A DNA stretch of 64,000 nucleotides from Utricularia gibba. Taxonomy: Eukaryota; Streptophyta; Magnoliopsida; Lamiales; Lentibulariaceae. Position 1 is the stretch's first letter; each line of letters starts with the position of its first letter. The translations under genes were made by a program, and so were the position numbers. Below, piece by piece: positions 25,001-36,023 of the stretch. Where the stretch lies: positions 1-64,000 of the forward strand of contig NEEC01000092.1 of NCBI GenBank assembly GCA_002189035.1. The letters run 5' to 3'. The notes under the pieces are model-generated. The model worked only from the letters and a program-made list of their open reading frames with translations, had not been told where the DNA came from and searched no databases.

Positions 25001-27919
25001 AACCTTGGGTCTGAACGAAGTTCCCAACGACATCACCGCCAAAAACGACAAGCTTTTCCTTGAGAAACCATTGAGGCGGCCTATTAAAACCAACCGTTAT
25101 AAATGCATCAAGTTTTTTGCCGAGCTACAAATGACTATGGGCCCGAGCTCGACTCGACCTCCTGCTCGATACCGTTGCCCCACGAGAGTGCCTTATCAAA
25201 TATAAAGCATGCGATTGAGAAAACCATTTTGGGTGCTCATGACATCCTAACTTCAATAAATGCATTACGATTTTCGTCGAGTAGGACCTGATGTGGCAAA
25301 GGAGTCAGACCGAACCTTGGGTCTGAACGAAGTTCCCAACGACATCACCCGCCGAAAAACGACAAGCTTTTCCTTGAGAAACCATGTAGGCAGCCTATTA
25401 AAACCAACGTTAATAAATGCATCACGTTTTTTGCGGAGCTACAAATGACTATGGGACCGAGCCCGACTCGACCTTTTGCCCGATACCGTGCCCCACTAGA
25501 GCGCCTCCTCAAATACAAAGCATGCGATTGAGAAAACCATTTTGGGTGCTCATGAAATCCTAACTTCAATAACTGCATCACGATTTCGTCGAGTAGGACC
25601 GATGTGGCAAAGGAGTCAGACAGAACCTTGGGTCTGAACGAAGTTCCCAACGACATCACCCGCCGAAAAACGACAAGCTTTTCCTTGAGAAACCATTGAG
25701 GCGGCCTATTAAAACCAACCGTTAATAAATGCATCAAGTTTTTTGCCGAGCTACAAATGACTATGGGCCCGAGCTCGACTCGACCTCCTGCTCGATACCG
25801 CCCCACGAGAGTGCCTTATCAAATATAAAGAATGCGATTGAGAAAACATTTTGGGTGCTCATGACATCCTAACTTCAATAAATGCATTACGATTTTCGTC
25901 GAGTAGGACCTGATGTGGCAAAGGAGTCTGACCGAACCTTGGGTCTGAACGAAGTTCACAACGACATCACCCGCCGAAAAACGACAAGCTTTTCCTTGAG
26001 AAACCATGTAGGCAGCCTATTAAAACCCAACGTTAGTAAATGCATCACGTTTTTTGCGGAGCTACAAATGAGTATGGGACCGAGCCCGACTCGACCTTTT
26101 GCCGATACCGTGCCCCACTAGAGCGCCTCCTCAAATACAAAGCATGCGATTGAGAAAACCATTTTGGGTGCTCATGAAATCCTAACTTCAATAACTGCAT
26201 CACGATTTTCGTCGAGTAGGACCGATGTGGCAAAGGAGTCAGACAGAACCTTGGGTCTGAACGAAGTTCCCAACGACATCACCCGCCGAAAAACGACAAG
26301 CTTTTCCTTGAGAAACCATTGAGGCGGCCTATTAAAACCAACCGTTAATAAATGCATCAAGTTTTTTGCCGAGCTACAAATGACTATGGGCCCGAGCTCG
26401 ACTCGACCTCCTGCTCGATACCGTTGCCCCACGAGAGTGCCTTATCAAATATAAAAGATGCGATTGAGAAAACCATTTTGGGTGCTCATGACATCCTAAC
26501 TTCAATAAATGCATTACGATTTCGTCGAGTAGGACCTGATGTGGCAAAGGAGTCTGACCGAACCTTGGGTCTGAACGAAGTTCCCAACGACATCACCCGC
26601 CGAAAAACGACAAGCTTTTCCTTGAGAAACCATGTAGGCAGCCTATTAAAACCCAACGTTAGTAAATGCATCACGTTTTTTGCGGAGCTACAAATGAGTA
26701 TGGGACCGAGCCCGACTCGACCTTTTGTCCGATACCGTGCCCCACTAGAGCGCCTCCTCAAATACAAAGCATGCGATTGAGAAAACCATTTTGGGTGCTC
26801 ATGAAATCCTAACTTCAATAACTGCATCACGATTTTCGTCGAGTAGGACCCGATGTGGCAAAGGAGTCAGACAGAACCTTGGGTCTGAACGAAGTTCCCA
26901 ACGACATCACCGCCAAAAACGACAAGCTTTTCCTTGAGAAACCATTGAGGCAGCCTATTAAAACCAACCGTTAATAAATGCATCAAGTTTTTTGCCGAGC
27001 TACAAATGACTATGGGCCCGAGCTCGACTCGACCTCCTGCTCGATACCGTTGCCCCACGAGAGTGCCTTATCAAATATAAAGAATGCGATTGAGAAAACC
27101 ATTTTGGGTGCTCATGACATCCTAACTTCAATAAATGCATTCGATTTCGTCGAGTAGGACCGATGTGGCAAAGGAGTCTGACCGAACCTTGGGTCTGAAC
27201 GAAGTTCCCAACGACATCACCCGCCGAAAAACGACAAGCTTTTCCTTGAGAAACCATGTAGGCAGCCTATTAAAACCAACGTTAATAAATGCATCATTTT
27301 TTGCGGAGCTACAAATTATGGGCCGAGCCGACTCGACCTTTTGCCGATACCGTGCCCCACGAGAGCGCCTCCTCAAATATAAAGCATGCGATTGAGAAAA
27401 CCATTTTGGGTGCTCATGAATCCTAACTTCAATAACTGCATCACGATTTCGTCGAGTAGGACCGATGTGGCAAAGGAGTCAGACAGAACCTTGGGTCTGA
27501 ACGAAGTTCCCAACGACATCACCGCCAAAAACGACAAGCTTTTCCTTGAGAAACCATTGAGGCGGCCTATTAAAACCAACGTTAATAAATGCATCAAGTT
27601 TTTTGCCGAGCTACAAATGACTATGGGCCCGAGCTCGACTCGACCTCCTGCTCGATACCGTTGCCCCACGAGAGTGCCTTATCAAATATAAAGCATGCGG
27701 TTGAGAAAACCATTTTGGGTGCTCATGAATCCTAACTTCAATAAATGCATTACGATTTCGTCGAGTAGGACCTGATGTGGCAAAGGAGTCTGACCGAACC
27801 TTGGGTCTGAACGAAGTTCCAACGACATCACCCGCCGAAAAACGACAAGCTTTTCCTTGAGAAACCATGTAGGCAGCCTATTAAAACCCAACGTTAGTAA
27901 ATGCATCACGTTTTTTTTT
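22087..27919 (+). repeat. D-E dimers with F insertions, degrading rightward
   Basis: The alternation continues, with F monomers at 22,087 and about 23,640 and D markers near 22,477, 23,096, 25,262, 25,887, 26,512 and 27,138. Toward the right, small deletions accumulate: aaatgcattcgatttcg at 27,138, a clipped tail at 27,295-27,320 (aaattatgggccg), and gaatcc replacing gacatcc or gaaatcc from about 27,417. The last ordered monomer stops inside the tgcatcacg-T-run box at about 27,919. Confidence 0.85.
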
Positions 27920-29539
27920 CTAGAACATCAATCACTTTTTCCTTGAGTATATTAAAACCAACGGGAGCTACGAGGGCCGACTCGACCGACCTTGCTTGCC
28001 CCACGAGAGTATCCATGTTGCCCCATGAATCCTAACTTCAATAACTGCATCACGATTTTCGTCGAGTAGGACTGTGGCCTTGGGTCAAATACAACGAGCC
28101 GATGCCATTGAGGGCCTATTAAAACCAACGTTAATAAATGCATCAAACCAAATTTTCGGGTCGCCGTCATGATCAATATAAAGATGCGGTTGAGAAAACC
28201 ATTTTGGGTGCTCATGATAACTGCATTACGATTTTCGTCGAGTAGGACCCGGAGTGTGGCTGAACGAGGACATCACCCGCGAAAAACGACAAGCTTTTCC
28301 TTGAGAAACCATGTAGGCAGCCTATTAAAACCAACGTTAATAAATGCATCAAGTTTTTTGCGGAGCTACAAATGACTATGGACCGAAGTTCAAAAGACAA
28401 ATCATGCCCGCCCCTAACTTCAAAACGACACGAGCTTTTCCTTGGGTCTGAACGAAAAACGACATCACCGCCCAAAACGAAGCTTTTCCTTGAGAAACCC
28501 ATTGCGGCCTATTAAAACCAACCGTTAATAAATGCATCAAGTTTTTGCCGAGCTACAAATGACTATGGGCCCGAGCTCGACTCGACCTCCTGCTCGATAC
28601 CGTTGCCCCACGAGAGTGAATGCTTATCTCAAATAACTAAAGCATGCGTCGAGTTGGCAAAGGAGTCAGACCGAACCTTGGGTCTGAACGAAGTTTTGAG
28701 GTAGCTATTAAAACCCAACGTTAGTAAATGATACGTTTTTTGCCTAACTTCCGAGCCCGACTCGACCTTTTGCCGACCGTGCCCCATCACATGATTTTCG
28801 TCCTAACTTCAATAACTGCATCACGATTTTCGTCGAGTAGGACCCGATGTGGCAAAGGAGTCAGACCGAGAGACCTTGAGGAGGCGGCCTATTAAAACCA
28901 ACGTTAATAAATGCATCAAGTTTTTTGCCGAGCTACAAATGACTATGGGCCGAGCTCGACTCGACCTCCTGCTCGATACCGTTGCCCCACGAGAGTGCCT
29001 ATCAAATATAAAGCATGCGGTTGAGAAAACCATTTTGGGTGCTCATGATATCCTAACTTCAATAACTGCATCACGATTTTCGTCGAGTAGGACCGAAACC
29101 ATTGAAAGGAGCCTAGACATTGAACCTAACCAACCGTTAATGAACGAAGTCAACGTTTTTCACCGAGCGCCGAAAAACGACAATATTTTCCTTGAGAAAC
29201 CGACTTCCTGAGGCGCCTATTAAAACCAACGTTGCGTTACGAAAGTGCATCATAGTTTTTATAAAGCATGCGGTTGAGAAAACCATTTTGGGTGCTCATG
29301 AATCCTAACTTCAATAAATCTATGGGCCGATTTCTCGACTCGTCCTGAGGACGATACCGTTGCCCCGCGAGAGTCAGACCGATACCTTGGGTATAAAGAA
29401 TGATTGAGAAAACCCGATTTCACCCGGGTCCGAAAAACGACATGCTTTTCCTTGAGAAACCATTGTAGGCATTACGATAATCGTCGACCCAGTTACCTGC
29501 ATGCACAAAGCGAGTCGAGCCGAACAACTTGGGTCAGAA

Positions 29540-30145
29540 CGAAGTTCCAACGACATCACCCGCAAAAACGACAAGCTTTTCCTTGAGAAACCATGAGGCG
29601 GCCTATTAAAACCAACGTTAATAAATGCATCAAGTTTTTTGCGAGCTACAAATGACTATGGGCCCGAGCTGACTCGACCTTTGCCGATACCGTGCCCCAC
29701 GAGAGTGCCTTATCAAATACAAGCATGCGGTTGAGAAAACCATTTTGGGTGCTCATGAATCCTAACTTCAATAACTGCATCACGATTTTCGTCGAGTAGG
29801 ACCGATGTGGCAAAAGTCAGACCGAACCTTGGGTCCGAACGAAGTTCCCAACGACATCACCCGCCAAAACGACAAGCTTTTCCTTGAGAAACCATGTAGG
29901 CGCCTATTAAAACCAACGTTAATAAATGCATCAAGTTTTTTGCCGAGCTACAAATGACTATGGGCCCGAGCTCGACTCGACCTCCTGCTCGATACCGTTG
30001 CCCCACGAGAGTGCCTTATCAAATATAAAGCATGCGGTTGAGAAAACCATTTTGGGTGCTCATGAATCCTAACTTCAATAACTGCATCACGATTTTCGTC
30101 GAGTAGGACCGATGTGGCAAAGGAGTCAGACCGAACCTTGGGTCT
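29540..30145 (+). repeat. Two nearly intact monomers inside the scrambled core
   Basis: Within the disordered region, the stretch from gggtcagaacg (29,531) to gggtctttcagg (30,140) keeps every landmark in order and at near-normal spacing. Junctions lie near 29,702 and 30,009. The type is G-like, with gaatcc after gctcatg. Order is then lost abruptly after 30,145. Confidence 0.78.
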
Positions 30146-30707
30146 TTCAGGTCTCACCCGAAGAAAAACGACATCACCTTGAGAAACCATGCCAAAAACG
30201 CAGCCTATTTCCCAACCTTGAGAAAACCCATTGAGGTTTTTTGCGTAGCTACAAATGACTATGGGACCGAGCCCGACTCGACCTTTTGCCGATACCGTGC
30301 CCCACTAGAGCGCCTCCTCAAATATAAAGCATGCGATTGAGAAAACCATTTTGGGTGCTCATGAATCCTAACTTCAATAACTGCATCACGATTTTCGTCG
30401 AGTAGGACCCATGTGGCAAAGGGGCCGAGACAGAACCTTGGGTCTGACCGAAGACCTTGCCGATACAACGATCAAATCATGCGGTTGAGAAAACCGCCAT
30501 GAAAACTTCAATAACTGCATCACGATTTTCGTCGAGTAGGACCCGATGTGGCAAAGGAGTCAGACAGAACCTTGGGTCCGAACGAAACCGATTGAGAAAA
30601 CCATTGCGGCCTATTAAAACCAACCGTTAATAAATGCATCAAGTTTTTTGCCGAGCTACAAATGACTATGGGCCCGAGCTCGACTCGACCTCCTGCTCGA
30701 TACCGTT

Positions 30708-31367
30708 GCCCCACGAGAGTGCCTTATCAAATATAAAGCAATGCTCATGATTGATCACGAAGTAACCATTTTGGGTCCGAACGAAGTTCAACGACATCAC
30801 CCGCCAAAAAACATCCTTGAGAAACTTCAGCCTATTAAATGCATTACGATTGGGCCCGAGCTCGACTCGAGCTAGGCCCCACCCTGCATGTTGAGAAAAC
30901 AATGAGGATTTTCGTCGAGTAGGACCGAACAGACCGAACCTTGGGTCTTCCAACGAATCGAAGACAAGCTTTTCCTTGAGAAACAAGGCAGCCTACCCAA
31001 CGTCATCCCGAGCTACGACTAAAACGCTCGACCGTTGCCCCACGAGAGCTTTTCATGCGGTTGAGAAACCATGTGCTCAGGCAGATTTTCGTCGAGTATT
31101 GGCAAAAGTCCGAACAAACGTTAGTAAATGCCATCAGCCTATTAAAACCAACGTTAATTTCAAGTGCGGCTAGCTACAACTCGATCCTGATACCGTTGCC
31201 CCATGCATGCGGTTGAGAAAACCATTTTGGGTGCTCATGCCTAACGACACGATTTCGACCGATTTTGGGTCCGAAGTTCCCAACGTCACCCGCCCCACTT
31301 TTCCTTGAGAGCGCCTCCTCAAATACAAAGCATGGGCCGAGCCCGACTTTTTTGCCGATAACCGTGC
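30708..31367 (+). repeat. Run of shortened cycles, ~161-169 bp
   Basis: The monomer-end box (accgttgcccc or a remnant) recurs at about 30,708, 30,876, 31,037, 31,198 and 31,367, giving spacings of 168, 161, 161 and 169 bp in place of 312. Each cycle holds words from both half-units in canonical order with the intervening stretches deleted, so these are not simple half-units. Whether the near-constant short spacing is meaningful or chance is open. Confidence 0.5.
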
Positions 31368-32490
31368 TCCCACTCAGACGCGTCCTCCTCAAATATAAAA
31401 AACGCATGCCGAGCTATGAGAAACCATTTTGCGGTTGACTCATGACATATCCTAGACGTTCAAATAAACTGCTGATTCCACGATCACGATTTTCGTCGAG
31501 TAGGACCGAGATTTGGCAAACGCCGAGTCAGACCGAATTAAAACCATTTTGGGTCATGAACGAACGATTCTCGACAACAGACAGAACCTCACCGCATCAC
31601 GAAAACGACAAGCTTTTCCTTGAGAAACCATTGAGGCCCTATTGAGGCGAGCCTGACTTAAAGACCAACGTTGAGAAACCATTTTGGGTGCTCATGAATC
31701 CTAACTTCAATAAATGCATCAATCGTCGAGTAGGACCTGTGTTTGCCGAAGCTACAAATGAAAAACTATGGGCCCGAGCTCGACTCGACCTCCTGCTCGA
31801 TACCGTTGCCCCGAGAGCGCCGATTGATCAGACATAACTTCAAAGCATGCGGTATGAGATCAACCGACCATTATTGAGGTGCTCCATGCATCAATCCTAA
31901 CTTCAATAACTTGCATCACGGAGTTTTCTGTCGAGTAGGACCGATGTGGCAAAGGAGTCAGACCGAACCTTGGGTCAGAATCCAACGAAGTTCACAACGA
32001 ACCCATTCACACGCCACAAAAAACGACCTTTTCGAGAAAACTCGGCCTATTAAAACCTTTTGCATCAAGTTTTTTGCGAGCTACCGTCGACTCGACCTCC
32101 TGCTCGATACCGTTGCCCCACGAGAGTGCCTTATCAAATATAAAGCATGCGGTTGAGAAATTTTTGCTCATGAATCCTAACTTCAATAATGCATCACGAT
32201 TTTCGTCGAGTAGGACCCGATGTGGCAAAGGAGTCAGACCGAACCTTGGTCAGAACGAAGTTCCCAACGACATCACCCGCCCAAAAACGACAAGCTTTTC
32301 CTTGAGAAACCATGTAGGCGCCTATTAAAACCAACGTTAATAAATGCATCAATCCGAGCTAACTTGGGCAGCTCGATAACCGTGCACGAGAGCGCTCACA
32401 TGCGGTTGAGAAAACCATTTTGGGTGCTCATGAATCCTAACTTCAATAACTGAGTAGTAGACCCGAGATTGGCAGAAGGAGACATCAGAA

Positions 32491-34780
32491 AACGACAAGC
32501 TTTTCCTTGAGAAACCATGTAGGCGCCTATTAAAACCAACGTTAATAAATGCATCAAGTTTTTTGCCGAGCTACAAATGACTATGGGCCCGACTCGACTC
32601 GACCTCCTGCTCGATACCGTTGCCCCACGAGAGTGCCTTATCAAATATAAAGCATGCGGTTGAGAAAACCATTTTGGGTGCTCATGAATCCTAACTTCAA
32701 TAACTGCATCACGATTTTCGCGAGTAGGACCCGATGTGGCAAAGGAGTCAGACCGAACCTTGGGTCCGAACGAAGTTCACAACGACATCACCCGCCCAAA
32801 AACACAAGCTTTTCCTTGAGAAACCATGAGGCAGCCTATTAAAACCCAACGTTAATAAATGCATCAAGTTTTTTGCCGAGCTACAAATGACTATGGGCCC
32901 GAGCTCGACTCGACCTGCTCGATACCGTTGCCCCACGAGAGCGCCTTATCAAATATAAAGCATGCGGTTGAGAAAACCATTTTGGGTGCTCATGAATCCT
33001 AACTTCAATAACTGCATCACGATTTTCGTCGAGTAGGACCCGATGTGGCAAAGGAGTCAGACCGAACCTTGGGTCAGAACGAAGTTCACAACGACATCAC
33101 CCGCCAAAACGACAAGCTTTTCCTTGAGAAAACCATTGAGGCGGCCTATTAAAACCAACGTTAATAAATGCATCAAGTTTTTTGCCGAGCTACAAATGAC
33201 TATGGGCCCGAGCTCGACTCGACCTCCTGCTCGATACCGTTGCCCCACGAGTGCCTTATCAAATATAAAGCATGCGGTTGAGAAAACCATTTTGGGTGCT
33301 CATGAATCCTAACTTCAATAACTGCATCACGATTTTCGTCGAGTAGGACCGATTGGCAAAGGAGTCAGACCGAACCTTGGGTCCGAACGAAGTTCCCAAC
33401 GACATCACCCGCCCAAAAACGACAAGCTTTTCCTTGAGAAACCATTAGGCGCCTATTAAAACCAACGTTAATAAATGCATCAATTTTTTGCCGAGCTACA
33501 AATGACTATGGGCCCGAGCTCGACTCGACCTCCTGCTCGATACCGTTGCCCCACGAGAGCCTTATCAAATATAAAGCATGCGGTTGAGAAAACCATTTTG
33601 GGTGCTCATGAATCCTAACTTCAATAACTGCATCACGATTTTCGTCGAGTAGGACCGATGTGGCAAAGGAGTCGACCGAACCTTGGTCAGAACGAAGTTC
33701 CAACGACATCACCGCCCAAAAACGACAAGCTTTTCCTTGAGAAACCATGAGGCAGCCTATTAAAACCAACGTTAATAAATGCATCAAGTTTTTTGCCGAG
33801 CTACAAATGACTATGGCCCGAGCCGACTCGACCTTTGCCGATACCGTGCCCCACGAGAGCGCCTATCAAATATAAAGCATGCGGTTGAGAAAACCATTTT
33901 GGGTGCTCATGAATCCTAACTTCAATAACTGCATCACGATTTTCGTCGAGTAGGACCCGATTGGCAAAGGAGTGACAGAACCTTGGGTCGAACGAAGTTC
34001 CCAACGACATCACCGCCCAAAACGACAAGCTTTTCCTTGAGAAACCATTGAGGCGCCTATAAAACAACGTTAATAAATGCATCAAGTTTTTTGCCGAGCT
34101 ACAAATGACTATGGGCCGAGCTCGACTCGACCTCCTGCTCGATACCGTTGCCCCACGAGAGCGCCTTATCAAATATAAAGCATGCGGTTGAGAAAACCAT
34201 TTTGGGTGCTCATGATATCCTAACTTCAATAACTGCATCACGATTTTCGTCGAGTAGGACCCGATGTGGCAAAGGAGTCAGACCGAACCTTGGGTCCGAA
34301 CGAAGTTCCAACGACATCACCCGCCCAAAAACGACAAGCTTTTCCTTGAGAAACCATGTAGGCAGCCTATTAAAACCAACGTTAATAAATGCATCAAGTT
34401 TTTTGCCGAGCTACAAATGACTATGGGCCCGAGCTCGACTCGACCTCCTGCTCGATACCGTTGCCCCACGAGAGCGCCTTATCAAATATAAAGCATGCGG
34501 TTGAGAAAACCATTTTGGGTGCTCATGAATCCTAACTTCAATAACTGCATCACGATTTTCGTCGAGTAGGACCCGATGTGGCAAAGGAGTCAGACCGAAC
34601 CTTGGGTCCGAACGAAGTTCAAACGACATCACCCGCCCAAAAACGACAAGCTTTTCCTTGAGAAACATGTAGGCAGCCTATAAAACCAACGTTAATAAAT
34701 GCATCAATTTTTTTGCCGAGCTACAAATGACTATGGGCCCGAGCTCGACTCGACCTCCTGCTCGATACCGTTGCCCCACG
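32491..34780 (+). repeat. Plain tandem monomers, subtype G
   Basis: About seven monomers of one type with junctions near 32,630, 32,938, 33,250, 33,556, 33,857, 34,159 and 34,470. G has gcggttgagaaaacc, gctcatgaatcctaac (shorter than the gatatcc, gacatcc and gaaatcc of other types) and ttcgtcgagtagg. The copy at 34,159 has gatatcc and so is F-like. There is no HOR order here. G heads also occur in the scrambled core and in the altered monomers just left of it, which links these tracts. Confidence 0.83.
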
Positions 34781-36023
34781 AGAGTGCCTTATCAAATATA
34801 AAGCATGCGGTTGAGAAAACCATTTTGGGTGCTCATGACATCCTAACTTCAATAAATGCATTACGATTATCGTCGAGTAGGACCTGATGTGGCAAAGGAG
34901 TCTGACCGAACCTTGGGTCAGAACGAAGTTCCCAACGACATCACCCGCCGAAAAACGACAAGCTTTTCCTTGAGAAACCATGTAGGCAGCCTATTAAAAC
35001 CAACGTTAATAAATGCATCAATTTTTTGCGAGCTACAAATGACTATGGGCCCGAGCTCGACTCGACCTCCTGCTCGATACCGTTGCCCCACGAGAGCGCC
35101 TCCTCAAATATAAAGCATGCGGTTGAGAAAACCATTTTGGGTGCTCATGACATCCTAACTTCAATAAATGCATTACGATTATCGTCGAGTAGGACCTGAT
35201 GTGGCAAAGGAGTCTGACCGAACCTTGGGTCTGAACGAAGTTCCCAACGACATCACCCGCCGAAAAACGACAAGCTTTTCCTTGAGAAACCATGTAGGCA
35301 GCCTTTAAAACCCAACGTTAATAAATGCATCACGTTTTTTGCGGAGCTACAAATGGGGACCGAGCCCGACTCGACCTTTTGCCCGATACCGTGCCCCACT
35401 AGAGCGCCTCCTCAAATACAAAGCATGCGATTGAGAAAACCATTTTGGGTGCTCATGAAATCCTAACTTCAATAACTGCATCACGATTTTCGTCGAGTAG
35501 GACCAGATTTGGCAAAGGAGACAGACCGAACCATGGGTCAGAACGAAGTTCACAACGACATCACTCGCCCAAAAACGACAAGCTTTTCCTTGAGAAAACC
35601 ATTGAGGCGGCCTATTAAAACCAACCGTTAATAAATGCATCAAGTTTTTTGCCGAGCTACAAATGACTATGGGCCCGAGCTCGACTCGACCTCCTGCTCG
35701 ATACCGTTGCCCCACGAGAGTGCCTTATCAAATATAAAGCATGCGGTTGAGAAAACCATTTTGGGTGCTCATGATATCCTAACTTCAATAACTTCATCAC
35801 GATTTTCGTCGAGTAGGACCCGATGTGGCAAGGAGTCAGACAGAACCTTGGGTCCGAACGAAGTTCCCAACGACATCACCCCCAAAAACGACAGCTTTTC
35901 CTTGAGAAACATGTAGGCAGCCTAAAGCCGAACGTTAATAAATGCATCAATTTTTTTGCCGAGCTACAAATGACTATGGGCCCGACCTCGACTCGACCTC
36001 CTGCTCGATACCGTTGCCCCACG
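34781..36023 (+). repeat. D-D-E-F group leading into the right HOR domain
   Basis: Starts are 34,781 (D), 35,093 (D), 35,401 (full E, with cagatttgg and agacagaccgaaccatggg) and 35,717 (F, with aacttcatcacg). The aacttcatcacg variant (ttcatc in place of tgcatc) first appears here at about 35,792 and becomes a marker of the F monomers of the right domain. The first D carries tctgacc with ggtcaga, a perfect but alternative version of the internal inverted repeat. Confidence 0.85.

Larger units (their letters stand above)
27920..32490 (+). repeat. Scrambled, deletion-rich satellite core
   Basis: Regular monomers stop at a T-run followed by ctagaacatcaatcac. For about 4.6 kb the sequence is a patchwork of satellite words of 8-40 bp. 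The words are all on the plus strand and mostly in the canonical order, but segments are missing between them and short extra pieces or duplications appear. I found no clearly foreign segment. Less damaged stretches lie at about 28,801-29,090, 29,540-30,145 and 30,500-30,740. Regular spacing returns at the aaacgacaagctttt box near 32,490. It is either an old decayed part of the array or a poor consensus or misassembly in the middle of the contig. Confidence 0.85.

Noticed and set aside
27920-32490. A transposon or unique insertion causing the disorder
   Set aside because: Nearly all words in the region match satellite words in canonical order. I saw no terminal repeats, target duplication, poly-A tail or coding domain.
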